NCBI GenBank assembly: GCA_036276255.1
Contig: DASUPK010000069.1
Location: 1-12,191 of the forward strand
Source of the DNA: DASUPK01 sp036276255
Lineage (GTDB): Bacteria > Actinomycetota > Thermoleophilia > Solirubrobacterales > 70-9
Direction: 5' to 3'
Length of the DNA: 12,191 nucleotides
Shown here: one piece after another, positions 1 to 6,097 of the stretch
Position numbering within the stretch: the stretch's first letter is position 1
Layout: each line of letters opens with the position of its first letter
Program-made: the position numbers and the translations under genes
Notes under the pieces: model-generated
The model's database searches: none
The model's input: only the letters and a program-made list of their open reading frames with translations
What the model was told of the DNA's origin: nothing

Positions 1-773
1 GCCTGGTCGTGGACCCGGTGGGTCTCACGGATCTCGACGTTCTCGAACCCGGCGGCCTCGAGCTCTGCCCGGAACTCGTCCTGAGTGAGCGCCCCGGCGA
101 TGCAGCCCGTCCACTGCGCCATGTCGCGCCGCGTCGCGTCCTCCATGCCGGGATCGGCGACGATGTCGCTGACCGCAAACCGTCCGCCGGGACGCAGGAC
201 GCGTGCCGCCTCGCGGAAGACGGAGGGCTTGTCGCCCGAGAGGTTGATCACGCAGTTGGAGATGACGACCTCTACCGAGTCATCCGGCAAGGGCACGTCC
301 TCGATCGTGCCCTTCAGGAACTCAACGTTTTCGACACCCGCCTCGCGCTGGTTGCAGCGCGCGAGCTCCAGCATCTCGTCGGTCATGTCGACGCCATATG
401 CCTTGCCGGTCGGCCCGACGCGGCGAGCCGAGAGCAGGACGTCGATGCCGCCTCCAGAGCCGAGGTCGAGAACGGTCTCGCCCTCGTGGAGCTCGGCAAC
501 GGCTGTGGGATTGCCACAGCCGAGGGATGCCAGCTTCGCCTCGTCCGGGAGCACGTCACGGTCCGTCGCCTCATACAACCCGGCGCCGAACTCCTCGCCG
601 CCGCAGGCATCGGGAACGTCGGAGCCGCAGCCGCAGGAGGATTGGCCGGCCTCCGAGGCCATCGACGGCGTGCAACACGCGACGCTCCCCTCGCCCACCG
701 ATGTCGCGGCCGCCGCGTAGCGCTCCCGCACGGCCTCGCGGATCTCGTCCTTGCCGGTCAGTTGCTCAGCCAT
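1..773 (-). CDS. arsM: Arsenite S-adenosylmethionine methyltransferase ArsM (3' end beyond window)
   Basis: Cytosolic enzyme that methylates As(III) with S-adenosylmethionine to mono-, di- and trimethyl arsenicals. Read on the minus strand from ATG at 773, 257 codons are complete before the window edge, with no stop. A class I methyltransferase fold is visible: motif I VLDLGSGGG at residues 101-109, acidic GVDM at 127-130, and RVLRPGGRFAVSD near 191-203. The three cysteines expected of ArsM are present: C86 in SLGCGNP, C174 in ISNCVINL and C224 in WTGCIAGAL. An upstream Cys-rich stretch (C33, C34, C47, C49, C57) may hold additional thiolates. The start overlaps the end of arsR by 16 nt, so the two are co-transcribed and probably translationally coupled. 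Arsenic induction through ArsR is inferred. The family call is firm; only the C-terminus is missing. Confidence 0.95.
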   Translation of the reverse strand, partial: MAEQLTGKDEIREAVRERYAAAATSVGEGSVACCTPSMASEAGQSSCGCGSDVPDACGGEEFGAGLYEATDRDVLPDEAKLASLGCGNPTAVAELHEGETVLDLGSGGGIDVLLSARRVGPTGKAYGVDMTDEMLELARCNQREAGVENVEFLKGTIEDVPLPDDSVEVVISNCVINLSGDKPSVFREAARVLRPGGRFAVSDIVADPGMEDATRRDMAQWTGCIAGALTQDEFRAELEAAGFENVEIRETHRVHDQ

Positions 774-1114
774 GTGCTCAGTTCCTCCAAGGCCTCGGGG
801 TTGACGTAGTAGTAGGCCCACAGGCCCTGCCGCTCCGACCCGACGATCCCCGCCTCGCGCAGCACCTTCAGGTGATGTGAGACGGTCGGCTGAGAGAGGT
901 CGAAGAGCGGCACGAGCTCGCAGACGCAGACCTTGCCGGCGTGCTTACGGAGCACGTCGACCAGCTGCATGCGGATCGGATCGCCGAGGGCCTTTGCGAC
1001 CCTCGCCATCCGCTCGGCTTGCGTCCGCTGGATATCGGGATAGACAACGGGCTCGCAACACGGTTCGCCAGCCGGGCGCTTCTGCTTCGGCACCATCTCC
1101 AGATCGACGGCCAT
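758..1114 (-). CDS. arsR: ArsR/SmtB-family arsenic-responsive repressor
   Basis: Winged-helix metalloregulator, 118 aa, that represses the ars genes until As(III) binds cysteine thiolates. The recognition helix region PTVSHHLKVLREAGIV lies at residues 76-91, followed by the wing SERQGLWAYYYV. Candidate As(III) ligands are C19-C20 near the N-terminus and C63/C65 in KVCVCEL. The combination of an N-terminal CC pair with a Cys by the DNA-binding helix resembles the Corynebacterium ArsR arrangement more than the E. coli CVCDLC motif; this comparison is from memory. ATG at 1114 was chosen because a sigma70-like promoter on the minus strand predicts a transcript beginning almost exactly there, and no Shine-Dalgarno precedes it. 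It overlaps arsM and diverges from arsC. Confidence 0.94.
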   Translation of the reverse strand: MAVDLEMVPKQKRPAGEPCCEPVVYPDIQRTQAERMARVAKALGDPIRMQLVDVLRKHAGKVCVCELVPLFDLSQPTVSHHLKVLREAGIVGSERQGLWAYYYVNPEALEELSTWLSN

Positions 1115-1132
1115 CTATATACGTATATCGAT
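1113..1132. promoter_or_regulatory. AT-rich dyad, candidate ArsR operator
   Basis: A perfect 12-nt palindrome ATATACGTATAT (1117-1128) is flanked by ATC on the left and GAT on the right, giving a 20-nt near-palindrome. It covers the arsR -10 and the bases just before the start codon. AT-rich imperfect dyads over the promoter are typical ArsR/SmtB sites; binding is inferred. Confidence 0.45.
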
Positions 1133-1150
1133 TGAATAGACAGTTGTCAA
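1122..1150 (-). promoter_or_regulatory. Predicted arsR-arsM promoter (possibly leaderless)
   Basis: On the minus strand a perfect -35 TTGACA (1150-1145) is followed after 17 nt by TATACG (1127-1122) as -10. The ATG of arsR begins 7 nt beyond the -10, so the expected transcription start coincides with the start codon. This fits the lack of a ribosome binding site and the frequent leaderless mRNAs of actinobacteria. The -10 matches the consensus at only four positions. Confidence 0.6.
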
Positions 1151-1160
1151 CCTTTACAGT
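1132..1160 (+). promoter_or_regulatory. Predicted promoter of the rightward ars operon
   Basis: TTGAAT (1132-1137), a 17-nt spacer, then TACAGT (1155-1160) form a plausible sigma70-like promoter facing arsC. Start of transcription would fall near 1167, giving a leader of about 25 nt that contains a strong Shine-Dalgarno. It overlaps the opposing arsR promoter, so a single bound repressor could silence both directions. Confidence 0.5.
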
Positions 1161-1163
1161 TGA
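1147..1163. promoter_or_regulatory. Inverted repeat TCAAC-N7-GTTGA, candidate second operator
   Basis: A perfect 5-bp inverted repeat with a 7-nt spacer lies over the -35 of the arsR promoter and the -10 of the arsC promoter. The heptamer ACAGTTG also occurs twice, at 1140 and 1156. The position would let one dimer block both divergent promoters. It is short enough that chance cannot be excluded. Confidence 0.4.
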
Positions 1164-1177
1164 ACCACCACGGGCGG

Positions 1178-1185
1178 AAGGGAGG
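1178..1185 (+). promoter_or_regulatory. Strong Shine-Dalgarno for the original arsC start
   Basis: AAGGGAGG sits 6 nt before ATG at 1192. It shows that translation of arsC was meant to begin at 1192, upstream of the frameshift, and not at the internal starts near 1347-1356. Confidence 0.75.
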
Positions 1186-1191
1186 ACCAGA

Positions 1192-1346
1192 ATGCGATCT
1201 GACCTTGGACAGACGACGAGAGACCACATCGCACGATCAGTCGACCTGCTTGCCGAGGAGTTCAGCGGCGTGTTTTCGCGCGAGACCATCGACGCTACGT
1301 CGACGAAAGCATCGACCAGTTCTCGGATTCGAGAGTTGAGGAGTTC
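1192..1346 (+). pseudogene. N-terminal helical domain of ArsC, out of frame with the catalytic domain
   Basis: From ATG 1192 the reading frame gives about 34 residues that look like the N-terminal three-helix domain found fused to actinobacterial ArsC proteins (RSVDLLAEEFSGVFSRETID). After GAC at 1291-1293 this frame degenerates into Ser/Arg-rich sequence and stops at 1416. The frame starting at 1293 (CGC TAC GTC GAC GAA) continues the domain in natural-looking sequence and runs straight into the catalytic ORF. One missing C after 1293 (GACCGC read as GACGC) explains everything. There is no slippery heptamer here, so programmed frameshifting is unlikely. Either a real inactivating mutation or a sequencing/assembly error. 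Confidence 0.75.
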
Positions 1347-1832
1347 GTGCCGCTCATGGTCGAGCGTTTTGCTCGCCAGCGCCTTCGGGCCCTCGCTCAG
1401 GCGGAGGGCAAGCTGACCAAGGAGGTCCCAGAGGTCCTCTTCGTCTGCGTCCATAACTCCGGTCGCAGCCAGATGGCCGCGGGCCTCCTCGACAAGCTCG
1501 CGGAGGGCCGCGTGCATGTTCGATCGGCGGGATCCGATCCGGCCGACCAACTTAACCCCCACGTGGTCCAGGCAATGGAGGAGGTCGGTATCGACATATC
1601 CAAGGAATTCCCGAAGCCGCTCACCGACGAGGTAGTGCGAGCGGCGGATGCGGTGATCACGATGGGTTGCGGGGATGCCTGCCCGATCTATCCCGGGAAG
1701 CGCTACGAGGACTGGGAGCTCGACGACCCCGAAGACAAGGATCTGGAGACCGTGCGTGGGATCCGCGACGAGGTCCAGCACCGGGTCGAGGAGCTCCTCT
1801 CGACACTCACCGAAACGGAAATGGTCCAGTGA
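1347..1832 (+). CDS. arsC: Arsenate reductase, low-molecular-weight phosphatase fold (catalytic domain)
   Basis: Reduces arsenate to arsenite in the cytosol. Residue numbers are from GTG 1347. The P-loop CVHNSGRS (C34-S41) supplies the nucleophilic Cys and the anion-binding Arg; C108 and C112 in MGCGDACP are placed like the resolving cysteines of thioredoxin-linked ArsC; the DWELDDP segment (122-128) carries the general acid Asp. Mycothiol-linked regeneration is an alternative in actinobacteria. The intact gene should start at ATG 1192 with an extra helical domain, but a one-base frameshift near 1293 separates them. As written, translation would need GTG 1347 or ATG 1356, with GAGGAG just upstream as a modest ribosome site. 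The TGA overlaps the next gene's GTG (GTGA). Confidence 0.9.
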   Translation: MPLMVERFARQRLRALAQAEGKLTKEVPEVLFVCVHNSGRSQMAAGLLDKLAEGRVHVRSAGSDPADQLNPHVVQAMEEVGIDISKEFPKPLTDEVVRAADAVITMGCGDACPIYPGKRYEDWELDDPEDKDLETVRGIRDEVQHRVEELLSTLTETEMVQ

Positions 1833-2554
1833 GCGATTCCCGCGTCGCCGTCATCACGGACATCCACGGAAACCTGCCGGCACTCGAGTCCGTTCTCGCG
1901 CGGATCGACGAGCTCGAGATTGAGCAGATCTACTGCGGCGGTGACCTCGTCGGCTACGGGCCTTGGCCCAACGAGGTATGCCGTCTGATCAAGGAGCGGG
2001 AGATCCCGACCATCTATGGCAACTACGACTACGCGATCGGGCGGGATGAGGAGGACTGCATGTGCGCCTATCCGAACCAGCACGATCGCGACCTCGGTCA
2101 GCTCTCGGTCAATTGGACGCTCGAGCACACTGACCAGACCTCCAAGGACTTCATGCGGGAGCTGCCCTTCGACCTGCGCTTCGAGCTAAGCGGAAAGCGG
2201 ATCCTCCTCGTGCACGGCTCCCCGCGCAAGGTGAACGAGTACCTCTTCGAGGACAAGCCGGCCAAGACGTTCGAGCGGATCGCGGCCGGTGCCGAATGCG
2301 ACGTGATGATCTTCGGCCACACCCACAAGCCGTGGATCCACACCTACGGCGACACTCTTTTCGTCAACTGTGGATCGGTCGGCAAGCCCAAGGATGGCGA
2401 TCCGCGCGGTGGCTTCGCGATCCTGGACGGAGACGGCGGAGAGGTCGTCGCGCGAATCGAGCGCTTCGAATATGACGCGGAGTACGCGGCGAGCCAGGTA
2501 GGCGAGGCCGGCCTTCCGGGCGAATACGGCGAGAAGCTCCTGATCGCGGCCTGA
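1829..2554 (+). CDS. Calcineurin-like metallophosphoesterase in the ars operon
   Basis: Cytosolic dinuclear metal phosphoesterase, 241 aa from GTG 1829. The metal-binding set is complete: DIHGN (D11, H13), CGGDLVGYG (D39), GNYD (N65, where many relatives have GNHD), LLVHGSP (H129) and FGHTHKP (H164, H166). Size and motifs fit the small YfcE/diadenosine-tetraphosphatase-like branch with no extra domain. A Cys pair sits at C77/C79 in EEDCMCAYP. The GTG start overlaps the arsC stop as GTGA, so the two are translationally coupled. The substrate cannot be read from the sequence. The position between an arsenate reductase and a solute channel suggests a role in arsenate or phosphate-ester handling, which is inference. 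The family assignment is firm. Confidence 0.9.
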   Translation: MSDSRVAVITDIHGNLPALESVLARIDELEIEQIYCGGDLVGYGPWPNEVCRLIKEREIPTIYGNYDYAIGRDEEDCMCAYPNQHDRDLGQLSVNWTLEHTDQTSKDFMRELPFDLRFELSGKRILLVHGSPRKVNEYLFEDKPAKTFERIAAGAECDVMIFGHTHKPWIHTYGDTLFVNCGSVGKPKDGDPRGGFAILDGDGGEVVARIERFEYDAEYAASQVGEAGLPGEYGEKLLIAA

Positions 2555-2577
2555 TAGCCCGGCTCAAGACCCTGGCC

Positions 2578-3300
2578 ATGACCGCGCCCCTCCCCCGACG
2601 CCTGTTCGCCGAGTTCCTCGGTTCGGCCTTCCTCGCAGCCGTCGTGATCGGCTCGGGGATCGCGGCCGCGAACCTCTCGCCCGGCGACATCGGCCTGCAG
2701 CTGTTCGAGAACGCCGCGGCAACCGCGGCGGGGCTGTTCACGATCATCCTCATGTTCGGTCCGGTCTCAGGCGGCCACTTCAACCCGGTGGTTTCGCTCG
2801 TCGATGCGAGCTTCGGCGGTCTGAGCTGGCGCGACGCCCTCGCCTACATACCCGCGCAGATCGCCGGTTGCGTTGCCGGCGCGATCACGGCGAACGGGAT
2901 GTTCGCCCTGGCCGCGATCAGCATCTCAGACAAGCATCGGGCCTCGGAGGCCCACCTGTTTGCCGAGGTCGTCGCCACCCTCGGGCTGATCCTCGTGATC
3001 TTCGCGCTCGCCCGGACGCGGCGAGGGTCGCTGGCGCCGGCGGCCGTGGGCGCCTACATCGGCGCGGCGTACTTCTTCACCAGCTCGACCAGCTTCGCCA
3101 ACCCGGCGATCGACGTCGGGCGGATGTTCTCCGACACGTTCGCGGGGATTGCGCCTGCGTCGGTCCCGGCCTTCGTGATCGCCCAGCTTGTCGGCGGCGT
3201 GGTTGCGATCGGCGTGCTGCGGATCCTGTACCCGGACATCACCCCGGATGAGGCCGCCGAGGTCATGGTGCCCCACGAGGAGCCCTCTCCAGCCGCCTAG
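2578..3300 (+). CDS. MIP-family aquaglyceroporin, AqpS-like, probable arsenite channel
   Basis: Integral membrane channel of 240 aa with six predicted membrane helices and two half-helices. The first NPA box is altered to NPV (GGHFNPVVS, residues 66-73); the second is canonical NPA (FANPAIDVGR, 173-182) with the selectivity-filter Arg at R182. MIP channels in ars operons, such as Sinorhizobium AqpS, pass arsenite out of the cell down its gradient after arsenate is reduced; the same role is inferred here from the neighbour arsC. The N-terminus begins MTAPLPRRLFAEFLG, typical of the family. ATG lies 23 nt after the phosphoesterase stop without an obvious Shine-Dalgarno. The charged tail (ITPDEAAEVMVPHEE) is probably cytoplasmic. 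Confidence 0.9.
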   Translation: MTAPLPRRLFAEFLGSAFLAAVVIGSGIAAANLSPGDIGLQLFENAAATAAGLFTIILMFGPVSGGHFNPVVSLVDASFGGLSWRDALAYIPAQIAGCVAGAITANGMFALAAISISDKHRASEAHLFAEVVATLGLILVIFALARTRRGSLAPAAVGAYIGAAYFFTSSTSFANPAIDVGRMFSDTFAGIAPASVPAFVIAQLVGGVVAIGVLRILYPDITPDEAAEVMVPHEEPSPAA

Positions 3301-3372
3301 GCGGAGCGCAGGGACGCTCGCATTCACAGCCTCTTCACGGGATTCCCGGAGGGCCGACGTACTTTCGGATCG

Positions 3373-4251
3373 ATGGCTCGCAGCGACCCAACGGAGCGGC
3401 TCGGGCTCAGTATCCCCTACGACTGGTGGCCCGCCGCCCCGATCCTCAAGGAGATCGAGGCCGCCGGCTTCCGCTACGTCCAGGTCCCCTCTCCCCCGCC
3501 GTCCGTGCTGACGGTCTCACGCGACGCCACACGCCACGCGGCCGCGCTTGCCGAGGTTCTCCGCACCTCCGGCCTGCGCCTGGTGCTTCACGGCCCCGGG
3601 TCGGTTCACGTCGGCACTCCCGACGGCGACAGCGCCCTGGCAGGCCTGATCTCCTACGCAGCCGAGGTCGGCGCCTCACACGTCGTCCACCACGCCGCGA
3701 ATTTGCTCGACGTGCCGGCCAGTGAGGACCGGAGCCTGGCGGAGACCCGCTCGCTCGCGGCGCTCGCCACGCTCGCGGAGCGACTCGGGGTGATCATCGC
3801 CCTCGAGAACCTCGCGCCCGTCTACCCGGGTCCCGACGCGCTCTCCTTCACCCCGCTCATCCTGCGGACGATGGCCAGGCGGATCTCCTCGCCGGCTGTG
3901 GGCCTCTGCATCGACGTGGGCCACGCCAACATCGTCGCGCGACTTCGCCGCACGGATCCGCTCGAGCTGATCGAGCCGGCACTCGATCGCGCCGTCCTCT
4001 TCCACCTGCACGACAACCTGGGCGCCCGCCGCGGCGAGGTCGGCTCTCCCGAGATCGACCCGCTTCGGCTCGACCTTCACCTTCCGCCGGGCCGCGGGAA
4101 GGTGCCCTGGAACCGCCTCGCGCCGCTCCTGGCGCGCAAGGCCGCCGCTCCACTGCTGCTCGAGGTGCATCCTCCGCGGCCGGCGGCGGCTCGCCTATTC
4201 GAAGGCGGGGTCCAGGCGATCGCTCCCCCCGCCGTGCCCGCGGCCGCCTAG
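3373..4251 (+). CDS. Sugar phosphate isomerase/epimerase-like TIM-barrel protein (AP endonuclease 2 fold)
   Basis: A 292-aa cytosolic protein of the xylose-isomerase-like TIM-barrel superfamily. Metal-site residues occur at the expected strand ends: LHGPGS (H73), VVHHAAN (H106/H107), IALENLAP (E145), CIDVGHANI (D181, H184), FHLHDN (H211/H213, D214) and LLEVHPP (E264). These support a divalent-metal hydrolase, isomerase or epimerase; which one cannot be told. It follows the aquaporin on the same strand after 72 nt with no convincing terminator between, so it may be the fourth gene of the rightward operon. No strong ribosome site lies just before ATG 3373 (GGAGGG is 19 nt away). The C-terminus is Ala/Pro-rich. 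Its TAG overlaps the TAG of the convergent gene by 4 nt. Confidence 0.8.
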   Translation: MARSDPTERLGLSIPYDWWPAAPILKEIEAAGFRYVQVPSPPPSVLTVSRDATRHAAALAEVLRTSGLRLVLHGPGSVHVGTPDGDSALAGLISYAAEVGASHVVHHAANLLDVPASEDRSLAETRSLAALATLAERLGVIIALENLAPVYPGPDALSFTPLILRTMARRISSPAVGLCIDVGHANIVARLRRTDPLELIEPALDRAVLFHLHDNLGARRGEVGSPEIDPLRLDLHLPPGRGKVPWNRLAPLLARKAAAPLLLEVHPPRPAAARLFEGGVQAIAPPAVPAAA

Positions 4252-5564
4252 CTCCCGGTCAGCGTTCCCTGACCCTGCGTGGTGTCGTCGGCGCCGGCTG
4301 TGCCCTGGTCGCTCGCCGCGCCCTTGAGCGTGAGCGTTCCGTCGTTGGCGACCGCGACGTCGGCCTGGATCGCCTCGCCGGGGGTGAGCTTGCTCGGGTC
4401 GATGCTGCTCGGAACGGGTAGAGCGGTCAGATCCCGCCCGGCCTCCCGGATGTCATCGGCCGAGAAGACCAACCTCGGAGTCCCCGCGGGACAGACGGTT
4501 TGGACCACCGTCTCGAGGAGTGCGCTGGTTGTCGTGCTCGTCGTGCTAACGGCAGTCTGGGTCAGCTCCGGTGTGGGCGCCGGCGAGCCCGGTAGGCCGT
4601 GTTCCTCGTCGTACGGAGGCGTGCAGCTCGGATCCGTTGACCAGCTGGACGGCGTCACCGGCTGGAAATTCGCGCCGATGTGAACCCCAACCTGCACCTG
4701 AGAGCCGACCTTGGGCGGTGCGCCCTGGGCCGGGTGCGATGCGCTGACCAGCACCGATGCCCCGAGCGAGGAGACCGCATAGACGTAGTGGTCTGTGTCC
4801 GAGCTGCCGTCGCAGGGCGCCGACGGCTGCTCCAGATCGGCGCAGTAGGTCACCGTCCCGAGGAAGTTCGCCTGATCGGTCGTTCCCGAGTGGCTGCGCG
4901 CTCCCTGCTCGGCGTACGTCCCGTTCTTCAGTTTCCGGACGGGAGCGTGTACCTGCTCGCCCACCTGAGGTGCCGAGTCGGTATGGATGGCGATCAGGCC
5001 GCCGTTCGAGGAGATGGTGTAGCTCTGTGCGACCTGGTTGACCCTCACGACGGTTCCGTCGAAGCTCAGTGGCTGCTCCTTCTTCTTCTTCTTCTTTTTC
5101 TTCCCACCGCCGCCGCCACCGTCGCCGCCTCCACCTCCCGACGAGGGCGCCGTTGACGCGACCGTCGCTGCCGGGGTCGAAGCGGCCACCGAAGTGCCGC
5201 CCCCGCTTCCGCCTCCACCCGTTGCGGGGGTGGTGGAGTTGTCGGGAGGCGGGGCCTCGGCCACGACCGTGGGACTGGGCGCGGCGATGATCCCGCCCAG
5301 GTTCGGGCTGATCGCGGTCCCGACGACGAAGCCGAATCCAAGGGCCAGAGCGGCAAAGGTGCTCACCGTCTGCAGCGGGACCGGCAGCGTGAAGCCGGAG
5401 CGGCCAGCCGCTGGCGGCGCCATCACCCCGGCGGGCAGCGCATACGGAAGCGCCAGGGGCGGCCCGACCCGATGGCCGCACTCCACGCAGTAGCGCTGGT
5501 CAGTGGCGAGCTGCGCCCCGCAGTTCGAGCACGGCCCGCGGACGTTGGCGGCCTCCCCAGCCAT
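4248..5564 (-). CDS. Zinc-ribbon, single-pass membrane protein with Gly/Lys linker and repeated extracytoplasmic beta domains
   Basis: Protein of unknown function, 438 aa. An N-terminal zinc ribbon (C12, C15, C26, C29; core LATDQRYC) is followed by one membrane helix at about 64-86. Then comes a Pro/Thr/Ser/Gly linker (about 95-154, with long Gly runs), eight consecutive lysines (155-162), and an extracytoplasmic part. That part seems to contain repeated OB-like beta units: SFDGTVVRVNQVAQSYTI (from 167), FLGTVTY (from 234) ending in PKVGSQVQVGVHIG (284-297), and a weaker third copy (about 365-415, LTPGEAIQADVAV). The ribbon would be cytoplasmic. It is the last gene of the leftward series, 3 nt after the preceding stop; the stop overlaps the convergent TIM-barrel gene. 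No functional name is justified. Confidence 0.85.
   Translation of the reverse strand: MAGEAANVRGPCSNCGAQLATDQRYCVECGHRVGPPLALPYALPAGVMAPPAAGRSGFTLPVPLQTVSTFAALALGFGFVVGTAISPNLGGIIAAPSPTVVAEAPPPDNSTTPATGGGGSGGGTSVAASTPAATVASTAPSSGGGGGDGGGGGGKKKKKKKKEQPLSFDGTVVRVNQVAQSYTISSNGGLIAIHTDSAPQVGEQVHAPVRKLKNGTYAEQGARSHSGTTDQANFLGTVTYCADLEQPSAPCDGSSDTDHYVYAVSSLGASVLVSASHPAQGAPPKVGSQVQVGVHIGANFQPVTPSSWSTDPSCTPPYDEEHGLPGSPAPTPELTQTAVSTTSTTTSALLETVVQTVCPAGTPRLVFSADDIREAGRDLTALPVPSSIDPSKLTPGEAIQADVAVANDGTLTLKGAASDQGTAGADDTTQGQGTLTGS
5077..5104. repeat. TTC microsatellite encoding eight lysines
   Basis: A near-perfect run of TTC triplets on the plus strand, broken once by TTT, encodes the Lys8 run on the minus strand. 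It adjoins the CCG/CCA-rich sequence encoding polyglycine. Triplet slippage here would change linker length without shifting frame. Confidence 0.75.
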
Positions 5565-5567
5565 CTC

Positions 5568-6095
5568 CTACGTCTTCGTCACCGGGGGCTTCGGCTTTGG
5601 CTTTTCGCCGGAGTTCGCGGCCGGGCGCAGCTCATTGCCGCACTGCCAGCAGAACACGGCGCCGTGTGCCTGGAGCGCACCACAAGCCGGACAGGTGCCG
5701 GCGGCGCCGGCGGTGCCGAGCTTCAAGAGCCGCTCGATCTGCCCCAGCTCCGCGTCGACCTCCTGCAGCTTCGCCGCCTGCTTGTTGAGCACGTCAAGCC
5801 GGTAGTGGTCGCGACTCGCCATCTCGTATGCCATGCCGCCGAGATCCCACTGGAGCTCGGCGAATTTGCGCGAGAGCTCCTCGCGCTGTTTGAGCAGCTC
5901 GGGTTGTCCAACCGGCGTGCCGACAGCCGAGCTCCCATTCGAGCCCGCGCCGGCGCTGACGGCCTTACGGCGTCCACCCCTGCCCTTCGGGCCTACGCCC
6001 GAGGGCTTGACGATCGCACGCGGGGGCCGCCCCGACTGCCGGAGCGTCTCCATGAGCCCGGGCCTCTTCGATGCTGGCTTCCTCGCCTGGGCCAT
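5568..6095 (-). CDS. Small coiled-coil protein with C-terminal zinc ribbon
   Basis: Protein of unknown function, 175 aa from ATG 6095 (2 nt after the preceding stop); an in-frame GTG at 6104 would add three residues and overlap the previous gene by 7 nt. A basic, disordered N-terminus (1-60, rich in Lys/Arg/Gly/Ser) leads into a helical, probably coiled-coil segment (about 66-126, PELLKQREELSRKFAELQ and onward). A zinc ribbon follows: TCPACG (C135, C138) and FCWQCG (C149, C152). The tail is KPKPKPPVTKT. There is no signal peptide or membrane helix, so it is cytosolic, unlike the two zinc-ribbon membrane proteins on either side. It may be a soluble partner of them, which is inference from gene order only. 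Confidence 0.82.
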   Translation of the reverse strand: MAQARKPASKRPGLMETLRQSGRPPRAIVKPSGVGPKGRGGRRKAVSAGAGSNGSSAVGTPVGQPELLKQREELSRKFAELQWDLGGMAYEMASRDHYRLDVLNKQAAKLQEVDAELGQIERLLKLGTAGAAGTCPACGALQAHGAVFCWQCGNELRPAANSGEKPKPKPPVTKT

Positions 6096-6097
6096 GA

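Noticed and set aside
9..809. Long plus-strand open frame of 266 codons across arsM
   Set aside because: It is the antisense of arsM, which carries all expected motifs; the plus frame has Arg/Ala-rich composition with no recognisable domain.
1285..1300. Programmed ribosomal frameshift in arsC
   Set aside because: No slippery heptamer or downstream structure was seen; a missing base explains the shift more simply.
945..1781. Minus-strand open frame antisense to arsC
   Set aside because: Crosses the ars promoter and lies opposite clear ArsC motifs; high GC makes such long antisense frames common.
3293..3304. Palindrome CCGCCTAGGCGG at the aquaporin stop codon as a terminator
   Set aside because: It has no loop and no following T-run; a hairpin would be strained, and chance in GC-rich DNA is likely.
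3338..3350. Inverted repeat CGGGA-T-TCCCG in the gap before the TIM-barrel gene
   Set aside because: The one-base spacer cannot form a stable hairpin loop and no T-run follows; operator function is unsupported.
4546..5481. Minus-strand 311-codon frame overlapping the 438-aa zinc-ribbon gene
   Set aside because: Its Arg/Gly-rich translation has no domain, while the other frame has a zinc ribbon, membrane helix and ribosome context.
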